Shown here: positions 14,982 to 23,138 of the stretch, piece after piece | Numbering within the stretch: the stretch's first letter is position 1 | Layout: every line of letters starts with the position of its first letter | NCBI RefSeq assembly: GCF_014650955.1 | Contig: NZ_BMVY01000002.1 | Span: forward strand, 310,001 to 374,000 | From: Streptomyces tauricus | GTDB lineage: Bacteria > Actinomycetota > Actinomycetes > Streptomycetales > Streptomycetaceae | Reading direction: 5' to 3' | DNA: 64,000 nucleotides | Translations under genes and position numbers: made by a program | Notes under the pieces: model-generated | The model's database searches: none | What the model was told of the DNA's origin: nothing | Seen by the model: the letters and a program-made list of their open reading frames with translations, nothing else

Positions 14982-16070
14982 TCAGTCGGTCTTGACCGTT
15001 ACCGTGCCCGCGACTATGTCCGACTTCGCCTTCTCCACCGCGTCCACGACCTCCGTCATCTCCTTGTACTTCGGGTTCGAGTCCGCGAAGCCCACTCCGC
15101 CCGACTTCAGGTCGCCCCGGTGCTCACCGGACAGCGGCTTTCCGTCCACGACGGACTTGGTCACCTCGTAGACCGCGCCGCCGACGTCCTTGAGCGCGGA
15201 GCCGAGGATCCACTCCTTGGACGCGGCGAGGGCCTTCTGCTTGTACTGGTCCGAGTCCACCCCGATCGCCCAGACCTTCTGCGCCGCGGCCTCCTGGATG
15301 ACGCCCTGGCCGGACAGACCGGCCGCGTGGTAGATCACGTCGGCGCCGGCCTCGACCTGCCCGCTGGCGGCCTCCTTGCCCATGCTCGGGTTGGAGAACC
15401 CGCCGTCCTCGGGCTTCTCGGTCAGGTACCGCTTCTCGATCTTGATCTTCTTGTCGACCGACTCGACACCCTGGACGAAGCCGTCCTCAAACTTGTGGAT
15501 GAGCGGGATGTCCACCCCGCCGATGAAGCCGACGTGCTTCTTCTTGCTGGCCTTGGCCGCGGCGACACCGGCCAGGTAGGAGGCCTGCTCCTCGGCGAAC
15601 ACCATGTCGGCCACGTTCTTCGCCTGCACCTGGGCGTCGTCGATGACGGCGAAGGTGATCTTCGGGTACTTGGCGGCGACCTCCTTGACCGCCGGGGCGT
15701 AGATGTAGCCGACGCCGACGATGGGGTTGTAGCCGGCCTTCGCCATCTGGGTCAGCCGCTGCACCTTGTCGGCGTCCGACTCGCCGTCGCTCGGCTCGAT
15801 GTCGTTGCCGCCGATCTTGAATTCCTTCCGGGCCTTCTCGAACCCGGCGTAGGCGGCGTCGTTGAAGGACTGGTCGCCCCGGCCGCCGATGTCGTAGGCG
15901 AGCCCGATGCCCTTGCCCTTGTAGCCGGACCCGGAGCCGGACTCGGTGTCGCCGCCCGACGACTCGTTGCTGGTCTCACCGCAGCCGGCGGCCGCCACGA
16001 CCACGACCGCGACGGCGACAGCGGCTTGAGAAAGCCTTGTTCTCCGAGAGATCCGAGATATCCGACGCAT
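14982..16070 (-). CDS. BMP-family nucleoside-binding lipoprotein (copy 2)
   Basis: A 362-residue paralogue of copy 1 with the same mature fold and landmarks (GLAYDIGGRGDQSFNDAAYA, YHAAGLSGQGVIQEAAAQKV). The signal peptide is basic (MRRISRISRRTRLSQ) and the lipobox reads AAAGC. After the cysteine comes a Ser/Gly-rich linker (about residues 31-49) longer than in copy 1. ATG 16070 is preceded by AAGGGGTG. The operator match lies 60 nt upstream. The two receptors probably serve the one importer with different substrate ranges, for example purine against pyrimidine nucleosides; that split is inference. Confidence 0.95.
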   Translation of the reverse strand: MRRISRISRRTRLSQAAVAVAVVVVAAAGCGETSNESSGGDTESGSGSGYKGKGIGLAYDIGGRGDQSFNDAAYAGFEKARKEFKIGGNDIEPSDGESDADKVQRLTQMAKAGYNPIVGVGYIYAPAVKEVAAKYPKITFAVIDDAQVQAKNVADMVFAEEQASYLAGVAAAKASKKKHVGFIGGVDIPLIHKFEDGFVQGVESVDKKIKIEKRYLTEKPEDGGFSNPSMGKEAASGQVEAGADVIYHAAGLSGQGVIQEAAAQKVWAIGVDSDQYKQKALAASKEWILGSALKDVGGAVYEVTKSVVDGKPLSGEHRGDLKSGGVGFADSNPKYKEMTEVVDAVEKAKSDIVAGTVTVKTD

Positions 16071-16130
16071 GAGAGAGCACCCCTTACATTCCCCAACGGC
16101 GCCGTTGCCGACGCTGACTGCGGCGCACAG

Positions 16131-16142
16131 TAACGCGCGTAG
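16131..16142. promoter_or_regulatory. Operator candidate upstream of BMP copy 2
   Basis: TAACGCGCGTAG, identical to the copy 1 site and 10/12 to the perfect palindrome, lies 60 nt upstream of the start codon. Confidence 0.6.
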
Positions 16143-16304
16143 AAGGGGAGGGGAACGGGGTTCATCACTGCCGTTATCGATTCGTGCCGACGGCCGGTTA
16201 CGAACGCCCGCCGCCGGTTACGTACGAGTGACACAAGGGGACGAAGGGATACCGAACAGGGCACCCCTTCGCCCGTGATTCACCCGTTGCCCGGCGTCAC
16301 CGCG

Positions 16305-17567
16305 TCAGCCGCGCGCCTGCAGCAGGGCGGCCGCCGTGAAGAGCTCGACGCCCACCGTGATGGCCGACTCGTCGGCGTCGAAGTCCCCCTGGTGGAGGTC
16401 CCGCACGGTCCGCTCCCCCGGCGTGCGCACCCCGAGCCGGGCCATGGCGCCGGGCACGTGCTCCAGGTACCAGGAGAAGTCCTCCCCGCCCAGGCTCTGC
16501 TCGGTGTCCTCCACGGCGTTCGCCCCGAGCCGGGCGGTCATCGCCGCGCGCAGCAGATCGGTGGCGCCCGGCTCGTTGACGACCGGCGGTACCCCGCGTA
16601 CGTAGCTGATCTCGGACTTCGCCCGGTGGAGCGTGGCGACCTCGTCGATCGCGGCGTGCACCAGGTCGGGGGCGGCGTGCCAGGCGGCGAGGTCCAGGCA
16701 CCGTACGGTCCCGGAGAGTTCGGCGTGCTGCGGGATCACGTTGCAGGCATGTCCCGACTCGATGCGTCCCCAGGTCAGGGAGAGTCCGGAGCGGGCGTCG
16801 ACCCGGCGGGCGACCACGGCCGGCACGTCGACGGCGACCCGGGCGGCGGCGGTGACGAGGTCGGTGGTGAGGTGGGGCCGGGCGGTGTGCCCGCCGGGTC
16901 CGTCCAGCGCGACCTCGACCCGGTCGCAGGCGGAGGTGATGGGCCCGTACCGCAGGCCGATGCGCCCGGCGTCGACGCGCGGGTCGCAGTGGACGGCGAC
17001 GATGCGGCCGACACCGTCGAGGCCGCCGTTCTTGATGACATCGGGGGCGCCGCCGGGCAGCACCTCCTCGGCGGGCTGGAAGATCAGGCGTACGGCCCGG
17101 TCGAGGAGGCCCCGCTCGTGCAGGTCGGCGAGGACGAGGGCGGCGCCCAGTACGACGGTCGTGTGCACGTCGTGGCCGCAGGCGTGGGCCCGGTCGGGCA
17201 CGGTCGAGCGGTAAGGGCTCCGGGTCTTCATGTCCGGGATGGGCAGGCCGTCGATGTCCGCGCGCAGGGCGAGCATCGGAAGCGCGGGGTCCGGTACGCC
17301 GATGTCACAGATGAGCCCGGTTCCCGTGTCGAGCACGCGGGGCCGCAGACCGGCCCGTTCCAGCCGCTCCTTGATCGCGGCGGTGGTGCGGAACTCCTGG
17401 TTCCCCAGCTCCGGGTGCATGTGCAAGTCACGTCGGAACGCGACGAGTTCGGCGCGTAGGTGCTCGGGCAGCGCGCCGGGGAGCGCTGCCCCCTCGGACA
17501 ACGCTTCCCCGGTGGACGCTTTCCCGGACGAATCGGCCTCGGACTCTTGCGACATCAGTTGGTTCAC
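16305..17567 (-). CDS. M20-family metal-dependent amidohydrolase / aminoacylase
   Basis: A 420-residue M20D-type peptidase/amidohydrolase. The metal-binding motifs are present: DLHMHPELG (about residues 49-57), HACGHDVHTT (about 128-137, with the catalytic Cys-Gly-His-Asp), the PAEE motif and a C-terminal GGEDFSWYLE. Such enzymes cleave N-acyl amino acids or related amides, and the substrate here is unknown. The first 40 residues are low-complexity and probably disordered. GTG 17567 is the farthest start. ATG four codons downstream, with AGAGGG before it, is equally possible. It lies between the nucleoside genes and the glycopolymer cluster, on the same strand as both. Confidence 0.9.
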   Translation of the reverse strand: MNQLMSQESEADSSGKASTGEALSEGAALPGALPEHLRAELVAFRRDLHMHPELGNQEFRTTAAIKERLERAGLRPRVLDTGTGLICDIGVPDPALPMLALRADIDGLPIPDMKTRSPYRSTVPDRAHACGHDVHTTVVLGAALVLADLHERGLLDRAVRLIFQPAEEVLPGGAPDVIKNGGLDGVGRIVAVHCDPRVDAGRIGLRYGPITSACDRVEVALDGPGGHTARPHLTTDLVTAAARVAVDVPAVVARRVDARSGLSLTWGRIESGHACNVIPQHAELSGTVRCLDLAAWHAAPDLVHAAIDEVATLHRAKSEISYVRGVPPVVNEPGATDLLRAAMTARLGANAVEDTEQSLGGEDFSWYLEHVPGAMARLGVRTPGERTVRDLHQGDFDADESAITVGVELFTAAALLQARG

Positions 17568-17923
17568 CCTCTGAAGGGTAGGGCGACGCGACGACCAACT
17601 GCCCTGCGATCAACAAAACTTCAACGCGTTCGGGGCAGGAAATCTAGCCGCGTGGCGCATACAGATGGACTGGCTTGGGTACACTCGCCCGGCTTTTTGG
17701 ACCTGCGGCTCCCACGCCTGCCCAGGCGGATCCGGATCCGGCCTTCCTTGTGGGAAAACCTCCGAGCGGCGACGCCCATTCCCGGGTCCCCGGAAACAGG
17801 CTCTCTACGCATACCACGCATACGTACAGGGGAACGGTTCCGTTCACCTGCCGGACAGTCCCGCGGCGGGGCCCGGCTTCCGGCCCCTCAGATCACTCGG
17901 GCCTCTCAGGCCCCTATGGTCCC
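17568..17923. other. 356-bp intergenic region
   Basis: No gene is visible. Near the downstream end of the glycopolymer operon a short inverted repeat, GGGCCT-CTC-AGGCCC at 17899-17913, lies just past the stop at 17924 and may act as a weak terminator. The part next to 17567 should hold the amidohydrolase promoter, but no clear box is recognised. Confidence 0.4.
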
Positions 17924-19156
17924 TCAGGTGGCCGTGATCGTCGACAGGCGGTGGACGTCGCGTGCCGTGTCCGTGACGCCGGAGAGGAAGCCCTGGGCCC
18001 GGGGCGAGGCGTTCTCCGTGAGCCAGGCCGGGTCGATGTCGAAGACGGCGACCTTGACGTCCGTGCCGGCCAGTGCGAGCGGCAGGGTGTGGACGACCGT
18101 GGAGGGGAAGCTGAGGATCGTGCGGCCGATGGGTCCACGGCGGGCGATCAGCTCCAGCGGGAGGTCCGGGCGGACGATCTCCAGGCCGGTCTCGACGGCG
18201 AGGCGGTGCAGCTTCTCGGGGCTCTCCCTGCGGTGGGCGAAGTAGCGGGTGGCCCCGTAGGTGCCGGCCAGCCCCTTCACCGCCTCGAGATAGCGGTCGG
18301 GGTCCACCACACCCGTCTCCACCAGGGACGTGCCGACCAGGTCGGCGCCCTTGGTGATGCGGGGCGGGCCGAAGCGCGCCCGGGTCCACGCGAAGTCGTT
18401 GGCCGAGACGTCGACGCCCTCGGGCGTCTCGTCGATCGGCATGGAGGAGAAGATCTCCACCCGGCGTCCGGCGCCGGGGGTGAGCCGGCGGCGGGCCCGG
18501 GCCGAGACCGGTGCGAAGACCAGGTCCCGGGCCCCTGGGCGCCCGCCGCGCCGGTGCCAGCGCACCAGCCGTTCACCGCGCGCCAGCTGGGAGACGAACT
18601 CCATGGTCGCGGTCCCGTCGTCCACGACGACGAGGTCGCGGGCGCGGGTGATGGTCAGCAGCAGCTGCACGTACCGCGAGAAGGGGTCGCCCATCACGAT
18701 GCGCCGGGCGCGCCGCAGCAGCGGCGCGAGTCCGCCGACCGTGTGGAAGGGCGCGGTCGTGCCGCCCCTCGCCTCCTCCCAGCGCACGTCGTACCCCTCG
18801 TCCCTGGCCAGGTCGGCCATGCGCCGGAGCTGCCCGCGGGTCATCGGGTCGGTGGGCGACAGGACCACGAGGGTGAGGCCGGTACCGGCCTCTCCCGGCC
18901 TGGCGTCACCGGACCTGCCGGACCCGCCCGATCCGCCGGGCCTGCCGGACCGGCCGAACCTGCCGGTTCCGCCGGGCCGACCGGCTCCCAGTTCCGGACC
19001 CGGGGGTCCGGAGGTCTCGCCGGTGCTCCTGAGGGCCGCCGCCTTCAGGGCGTGCGCGTGCGCCCACTCCAGGACGTTCAGGAGCTGCACCGGGCTTTCC
19101 ACGAAAGCCAGCGTGGCGGGTGACTGGGGGCCGGTGGACCCGGCGCGGGGACTCAT
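17924..19156 (-). CDS. Polysialyltransferase-family glycosyltransferase with collagen-like insert
   Basis: A 410-residue protein of the bacterial alpha-2,8-polysialyltransferase (POST) family, which links nonulosonic acids from CMP-sugars. Family-like elements are TLAFVESPVQLLNVLEWA near the N-terminus, VVVDDGTATMEF, a YFAHRRESPEKL block in place of the KPHP motif, and LSFPSTVVHTLPLAL. At about residues 48-85 it carries a Gly-Pro/Arg-rich G-x-y insert (GRPGGTGRFGRSGRPGG) that breaks the conserved core. ATG 19156 gives the family-like N-terminus; an upstream in-frame start would add a basic disordered tail. It is the last gene of the minus-strand neuB-neuA group. Confidence 0.78.
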   Translation of the reverse strand: MSPRAGSTGPQSPATLAFVESPVQLLNVLEWAHAHALKAAALRSTGETSGPPGPELGAGRPGGTGRFGRSGRPGGSGGSGRSGDARPGEAGTGLTLVVLSPTDPMTRGQLRRMADLARDEGYDVRWEEARGGTTAPFHTVGGLAPLLRRARRIVMGDPFSRYVQLLLTITRARDLVVVDDGTATMEFVSQLARGERLVRWHRRGGRPGARDLVFAPVSARARRRLTPGAGRRVEIFSSMPIDETPEGVDVSANDFAWTRARFGPPRITKGADLVGTSLVETGVVDPDRYLEAVKGLAGTYGATRYFAHRRESPEKLHRLAVETGLEIVRPDLPLELIARRGPIGRTILSFPSTVVHTLPLALAGTDVKVAVFDIDPAWLTENASPRAQGFLSGVTDTARDVHRLSTITAT

Positions 19157-19220
19157 CGACGTACGACCGTCGCTTCCCTGGAATCGGAAGGGTGGGAGTG
19201 CCGAAGGGGTGGGGAGTGGA

Positions 19221-20159
19221 TCAGACCGCGACGGGCTCGCCCGCGGCGGCGGCGATCTCGGCCTCGGCGACGACACCCGAGACGCGGCGCAGCTTCTTCA
19301 TCGGGCCCAGCTCGGACTCGTAGACCTTCTTGACGCCGTCGCCGAGGGAGGCCTCGATGGTGCGGATGTCGCGCACCAGGCGGGTCAGGCCCTGCGGCTC
19401 GACGGAGGCGGCCTGGTCGGAGCCCCACATCGCGCGGTCGAGGGTGATGTGGCGCTCGACGAAGGTGGCGCCGAGGGCGACCGCGGCGAGCGTGGTCTGC
19501 AGGCCCGTCTCGTGACCGGAGTAGCCGATCGGGACGTTCGGGTACTCGGCCTGGAGGGTGTTGATGACGCGGAGGTTGAGCTCCTCGGCCTGCGCCGGGT
19601 AGGTCGACGTGGCGTGGCACATCAGGATGTTGTCGCTGCCGAGGACCTCGACCGCGTGGCGGATCTGCTTCGGGGTCGACATGCCGGTGGAGAGGATGAC
19701 CGTGCGGCCGGTGGCGCGCAGGGCGCGCAGCAGCTCGTCGTCGGTCAGGGAGGCGGAGGCGACCTTGTGGGCCGGGACGTCGAACTTCTCCAGGAAGGCG
19801 ACGGCCTCGGTGTCCCACGGGGAGGCGAACCAGTCGATGTTCTTCGACTTGGCGTACTCGTCGATCTGGCGGTACTCGTCCTCGCCGAACTCCACGCGGT
19901 GGCGGTAGTCGATGTAGGTCATGCGGCCCCAGGGGGTGTCGCGCTCGATGTCCCACTGGTCGCGCGGGGTGCAGATCTCCGGGGTGCGCTTCTGGAACTT
20001 CACGGCGTCGCAGCCGGCCTCGGCGGCCGCGTCGATCAGCTTGAAGGCGTTCTCGAGCTCGCCGTTGTGGTTGATGCCGATCTCGCCGACGACATAGACG
20101 GGGTGGCCGGGGCCGGCGGTCTTGGAACCGAAGGTACGCAGACGGGAGTTGGAGCTCAT
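19221..20159 (-). CDS. neuB: NeuB-type nonulosonate synthase lacking the SAF domain
   Basis: A 312-residue TIM-barrel enzyme condensing phosphoenolpyruvate with a mannose-type sugar to a 9-carbon 2-keto acid. Family motifs: YVVGEIGINHNGELENAFKL (about 22-41), AVKFQKR, STGMSTPKQI, MCHATSTYPA, IGYSGHETGL and FVERHITLDR. Typical NeuB proteins run to about 345 residues and end in an antifreeze-like SAF domain. Here the chain stops soon after the barrel, with no RPG-type SAF sequence. With the phosphatase-fused cytidylyltransferase next to it, a Kdn 9-phosphate synthase role is more likely than Neu5Ac synthase. The start follows AAGGAACG. Confidence 0.88.
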   Translation of the reverse strand: MSSNSRLRTFGSKTAGPGHPVYVVGEIGINHNGELENAFKLIDAAAEAGCDAVKFQKRTPEICTPRDQWDIERDTPWGRMTYIDYRHRVEFGEDEYRQIDEYAKSKNIDWFASPWDTEAVAFLEKFDVPAHKVASASLTDDELLRALRATGRTVILSTGMSTPKQIRHAVEVLGSDNILMCHATSTYPAQAEELNLRVINTLQAEYPNVPIGYSGHETGLQTTLAAVALGATFVERHITLDRAMWGSDQAASVEPQGLTRLVRDIRTIEASLGDGVKKVYESELGPMKKLRRVSGVVAEAEIAAAAGEPVAV

Positions 20160-20173
20160 GGTGGAGACGTTCC

Positions 20174-21472
20174 TTACTTGTCGAGGGAGTCGAGAGAGGG
20201 GCCGAGGATCCAGCTGGCGATCTCTCGGATCGCGCCGTCGCCACCGGGGACGGTGGTGACCGCGCGTGCGGCGCCGCGTACGACGTCGTGGGCGCTCGCG
20301 ACCGCCACGGGCCAGCCGACCAGGGCGAAGCACGGGAGGTCGTTGACGTCGTTGCCGACGTAGAGCACGCGCTCGGGCGCGATGCCCTGTTCCTCGCACC
20401 ACTGCTTCAGTGCGAGGTCTTTCCGGTCGATGCCGTGCAGCACGGGGATCTTGAGCTTCCGTGCGCGGGCGGCGACGACCGGGTTCTGTTCCGTGGAAAG
20501 GATCAGCATCGTGAGGCCGCTCCTGCGGAGGGCCGCGATACCGAGTCCGTCGCCGCGGTGCACGGAGACGAACTCCTTTCCGTCGGAGTCGATCAGCACC
20601 CTGTCGTCGGTCTGGGTGCCGTCGAAGTCGAGGACGACCGCGTCGATGTCGTCGGCGGTCGGGAGGGTGCCGGGCCGGTTCGCGTCGAAGAGCGGCGCGA
20701 GGGCCCGGGCGCGGGCGAGGTCGTGCGGGTCGTCGATCTCCAGGACCCGCGCGGGGTCGGTGCGCACGAGTTCGGTCCGCCCGAAGAAGCGGTGCTTGTG
20801 CTCGCGCAGTCCGGCCGCGTTCATGGCGTAGGCGGCGCCGGTCTCCAGGAGGTCCTGGGGGCGGTCCTGCCTGCGCGGGCGGAACGACTTGTCGTGGTTG
20901 ACGCCGTAACCGCCGTCGGTGGCGGTGGTGTTGGCGACGGTCGTGCCGCCACCGACGGTCCGGGTCAGCTCGGTGTCGACCGCGGCCGGGTCGTCGTCGG
21001 CGTCGCGCCAGATGAACCCGTGGAAGGGGGCGACGGTCAGCGCGGTGTCCGCGCCGTTCTCCACGACCGCGCCGGCCACTCCGTCGATGTCCTCGCGGAT
21101 GATGAAGGGGCTGGTGCACTGCACGAGGAGTACGGCGTCGACGGCGGAGCCGTGCAGGGCCTCGTGGGCGTCCATGGCGTGCAGGACGGCCGCCTCGGAG
21201 GTGGCGGTGTCGCCGGCGATGGCGGCGGGCCGCAGCACGACCTCGGCGCCGGCCTGACGGGCGGCGGAGGCGATCGCCTGGTCGTCGGTGGAGACCACGA
21301 CGTCCGTCACCAGCCGGGCCGCACGGCATTCGCGCACCGCCCGGGCGACCAGCGGCACCCCGCCGACGGGCAGCAGGTTCTTGGCGGGGACGCCCTTGGA
21401 GCCGCCCCGAGCGGGAATCACCGCGAGCACACGGGCCACCGGCTTCACGCGCCCCGCTTCCGAGTTGGTCAT
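20174..21472 (-). CDS. neuA: Fused CMP-nonulosonate synthetase and HAD phosphatase
   Basis: A 432-residue two-domain enzyme. Residues about 12-245 form an acylneuraminate cytidylyltransferase (VLAVIPARGGSKGVPAKNLL, LLVQCTSPFIIREDIDG) that makes the CMP-activated sugar. Residues about 265-430 form a KdsC-like HAD phosphatase with the DFDGTQTDD nucleophile motif, an LILSTEQNP motif 2 region, and VGNDVNDLP near the end. The phosphatase would remove the 9-phosphate made by a NeuB using a 6-phosphosugar, and the first domain then activates the free acid. It lies 14 nt upstream of neuB on the same strand. The order of the domains follows mammalian CMAS, which also carries a C-terminal HAD-like domain. 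Confidence 0.9.
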   Translation of the reverse strand: MTNSEAGRVKPVARVLAVIPARGGSKGVPAKNLLPVGGVPLVARAVRECRAARLVTDVVVSTDDQAIASAARQAGAEVVLRPAAIAGDTATSEAAVLHAMDAHEALHGSAVDAVLLVQCTSPFIIREDIDGVAGAVVENGADTALTVAPFHGFIWRDADDDPAAVDTELTRTVGGGTTVANTTATDGGYGVNHDKSFRPRRQDRPQDLLETGAAYAMNAAGLREHKHRFFGRTELVRTDPARVLEIDDPHDLARARALAPLFDANRPGTLPTADDIDAVVLDFDGTQTDDRVLIDSDGKEFVSVHRGDGLGIAALRRSGLTMLILSTEQNPVVAARARKLKIPVLHGIDRKDLALKQWCEEQGIAPERVLYVGNDVNDLPCFALVGWPVAVASAHDVVRGAARAVTTVPGGDGAIREIASWILGPSLDSLDK

Positions 21473-21525
21473 TGGCTGTACTCCTTGGTCGACAGTCGCG
21501 TGGAAGGGGCCCGCCGTACGGCGCT

Positions 21526-21550
21526 CCCGCAGGGGCGCGGGGACCTGGGC
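21526..21550. repeat. Single degenerate copy of the GC-rich interspersed repeat
   Basis: CAGGGGCGCGGGGACCTGG lies in the 133-bp gap between the cytidylyltransferase start and the upstream glycosyltransferase stop. It keeps the GGGGCGCGGGGA half of the core. Confidence 0.6.
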
Positions 21551-21605
21551 GCCCGGCCACGCCGAATCCGCGGGTTCACAGCGGCCTCCGCCGCGGAGCG
21601 GGACG

Positions 21606-22940
21606 TCACAGCTCCCCCATCCGCCGGATGACCGGGGCCACCCGCTGCACCCCGTGCCGGTACGCGCCGCGTGCGGCGCGCCGCACGATCTGCCGCACGG
21701 CCCCCGGCTCCCGGTCGGCGTCGGGCGCGCCGGGCAGCGGACTGCCGTCCGGCGCGAGGTGGTGGCGGGCGAGGATGCCGGGCAGGTAGCCGGGCGCGGT
21801 GACGGGCGTGTAGTAGGGGGCGAGGTCGGGCAGCGTGCCGCCGCCGAGCAGGCCGGCGATCCGCTCGCGGGCCGCGTCGAAGGCCGTCTCGTACGAGCCG
21901 TCGGCGCTCACGCCCTGCCGGGCGACCCACCGTTCGTCGGGCGTCGGGATGTGCCCGCCGTCCAGCTGGTCCCAGGAGGCGAGGCAGCCGGAGCCCACGA
22001 AGTGGTGGTTGCCGAGCGACTCGCGCACCCCGAGGTCGGTGAGGACGACGGTGGGGATCCGGCGGTGCAGGGATTCGAGGGCCGCCGTGGAACTGACGGT
22101 GACCAGCAGGTCCGTACGGTCGAGGACCTCGCCCATGTGCCCGTACACGAGGCGGAAGTTGGCGGGCAGGCCGCCCGGGATCCGCTCCGCGAGGCGCTGG
22201 TAGGGCTGTTCCTCGATGTGCGTGGTGTGCTCGCCCGGCTTGGACCGCAGCTTCAGCAGGACCTCGCGGTCCGGGTGCAGCCTGGCGTGCTGGACGAGCC
22301 GGTTCAGCAGGTACGTACGGTCCTTGCGGCTCTCCGGTACGGAGGGCTGCGCGGCGAAGACGACCGTGTACGGGTCGTGCTTCTCGTACGGGGCACCGCC
22401 GAGGAACGGCAGGGCGACCTCGGTCACCGAGGAGGCGTCGGCGCCCACCCCCTCGTACACGGCGGTGAAACGGTCCGCGTCCTGGCGGGAGTTGGCGAGG
22501 ACGAGGTCCGCGCCGTGCCGCAGGAGCAGTCCGTCGGCGAGCTTCTCGTAGACGACGCCGACATAGCCGGTGACGACCACGGGCCGCTTGGTGCTGCCCG
22601 TCGCCGCGCGCTCCCGCCACTGGTGGGAGAGCCCGTGCAGCATCGCCTGGACGCCGCCCCCGACGAGGGACAGGACGAGGACGTCGTACGCGGCCTCCTC
22701 CCTGGCCATCTCCCGGAGGAACTCGACGGAGGTGACCTCCCGCAGGGAGTCGGCGCGCACGCCGACCTCTTCGAGCTGACGGGCGGTGGGGGTCGCACGG
22801 CCCCGCAGGAGGTAGCCGTCGAGCCTGATGTCCGAATCGGCCGGTGCGATACGGTTCGCGGTGAGCGCGCCCCATTTCCACCGGGTATCGGAATCGGCGA
22901 GGACGGCTACTCGCAGGGACTTCGTGGTACTTGCTGGCAC
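21606..22940 (-). CDS. Putative glycosyltransferase (DUF6716-like), glycopolymer cluster
   Basis: A 444-residue protein that I recognise as the DUF6716 putative glycosyltransferase type of Streptomyces; the activity is not proven. A GT-B-like layout is suggested by the N-terminal Rossmann strand LRVAVLADSDTRWKWGAL, the loop VVVTGYVGVVYEKLADGLLL and the C-terminal nucleotide-site-like TVSSTAALESLHRRIPTVVL. The nonsense-free segment before GTG 22940 is short. TAGCGT lies 7 nt upstream of that GTG and no Shine-Dalgarno is seen, so a leaderless transcript is likely. It opens the minus-strand branch of the cluster and is divergent from the GT2 gene, with a 198-bp gap. Confidence 0.72.
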   Translation of the reverse strand: MPASTTKSLRVAVLADSDTRWKWGALTANRIAPADSDIRLDGYLLRGRATPTARQLEEVGVRADSLREVTSVEFLREMAREEAAYDVLVLSLVGGGVQAMLHGLSHQWRERAATGSTKRPVVVTGYVGVVYEKLADGLLLRHGADLVLANSRQDADRFTAVYEGVGADASSVTEVALPFLGGAPYEKHDPYTVVFAAQPSVPESRKDRTYLLNRLVQHARLHPDREVLLKLRSKPGEHTTHIEEQPYQRLAERIPGGLPANFRLVYGHMGEVLDRTDLLVTVSSTAALESLHRRIPTVVLTDLGVRESLGNHHFVGSGCLASWDQLDGGHIPTPDERWVARQGVSADGSYETAFDAARERIAGLLGGGTLPDLAPYYTPVTAPGYLPGILARHHLAPDGSPLPGAPDADREPGAVRQIVRRAARGAYRHGVQRVAPVIRRMGEL

Positions 22941-22947
22941 ACCGAAG

Positions 22948-22953
22948 ACGCTA
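22948..22953 (-). promoter_or_regulatory. -10-like hexamer, minus-strand branch of glycopolymer cluster
   Basis: TAGCGT on the minus strand ends exactly 7 nt before GTG 22940. It mirrors TAACGT before the divergent GT2 gene, with the same spacing. Confidence 0.45.
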
Positions 22954-23125
22954 GGAAGCGATTCCGATCCCCGGCCCAACCGGAATACAACAAAGGGTTA
23001 ACAGCACACCGCCGAATGGCGACGCGGGCCCGGATCGGGACGCAATAAGGCCCGGTTCACCATTCCGCCACGTGTCGTTCACCTGACATCTCACCGGCGG
23101 TCAAGACGAATGACGGGCCGCCGCC

Positions 23126-23131
23126 TAACGT
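23126..23131 (+). promoter_or_regulatory. -10-like hexamer, plus-strand branch of glycopolymer cluster
   Basis: TAACGT ends exactly 7 nt before GTG 23139, with no Shine-Dalgarno between. It is the twin of the minus-strand element at 22948-22953. Confidence 0.45.
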
Positions 23132-23138
23132 CACGTGA

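Noticed and set aside
19157-19276. Upstream in-frame extension of the first polysialyltransferase to 19276
   Set aside because: The added 40 residues are Arg/Pro/Ser-rich and not family-like, and the ATG at 19156 gives a compact N-terminus.
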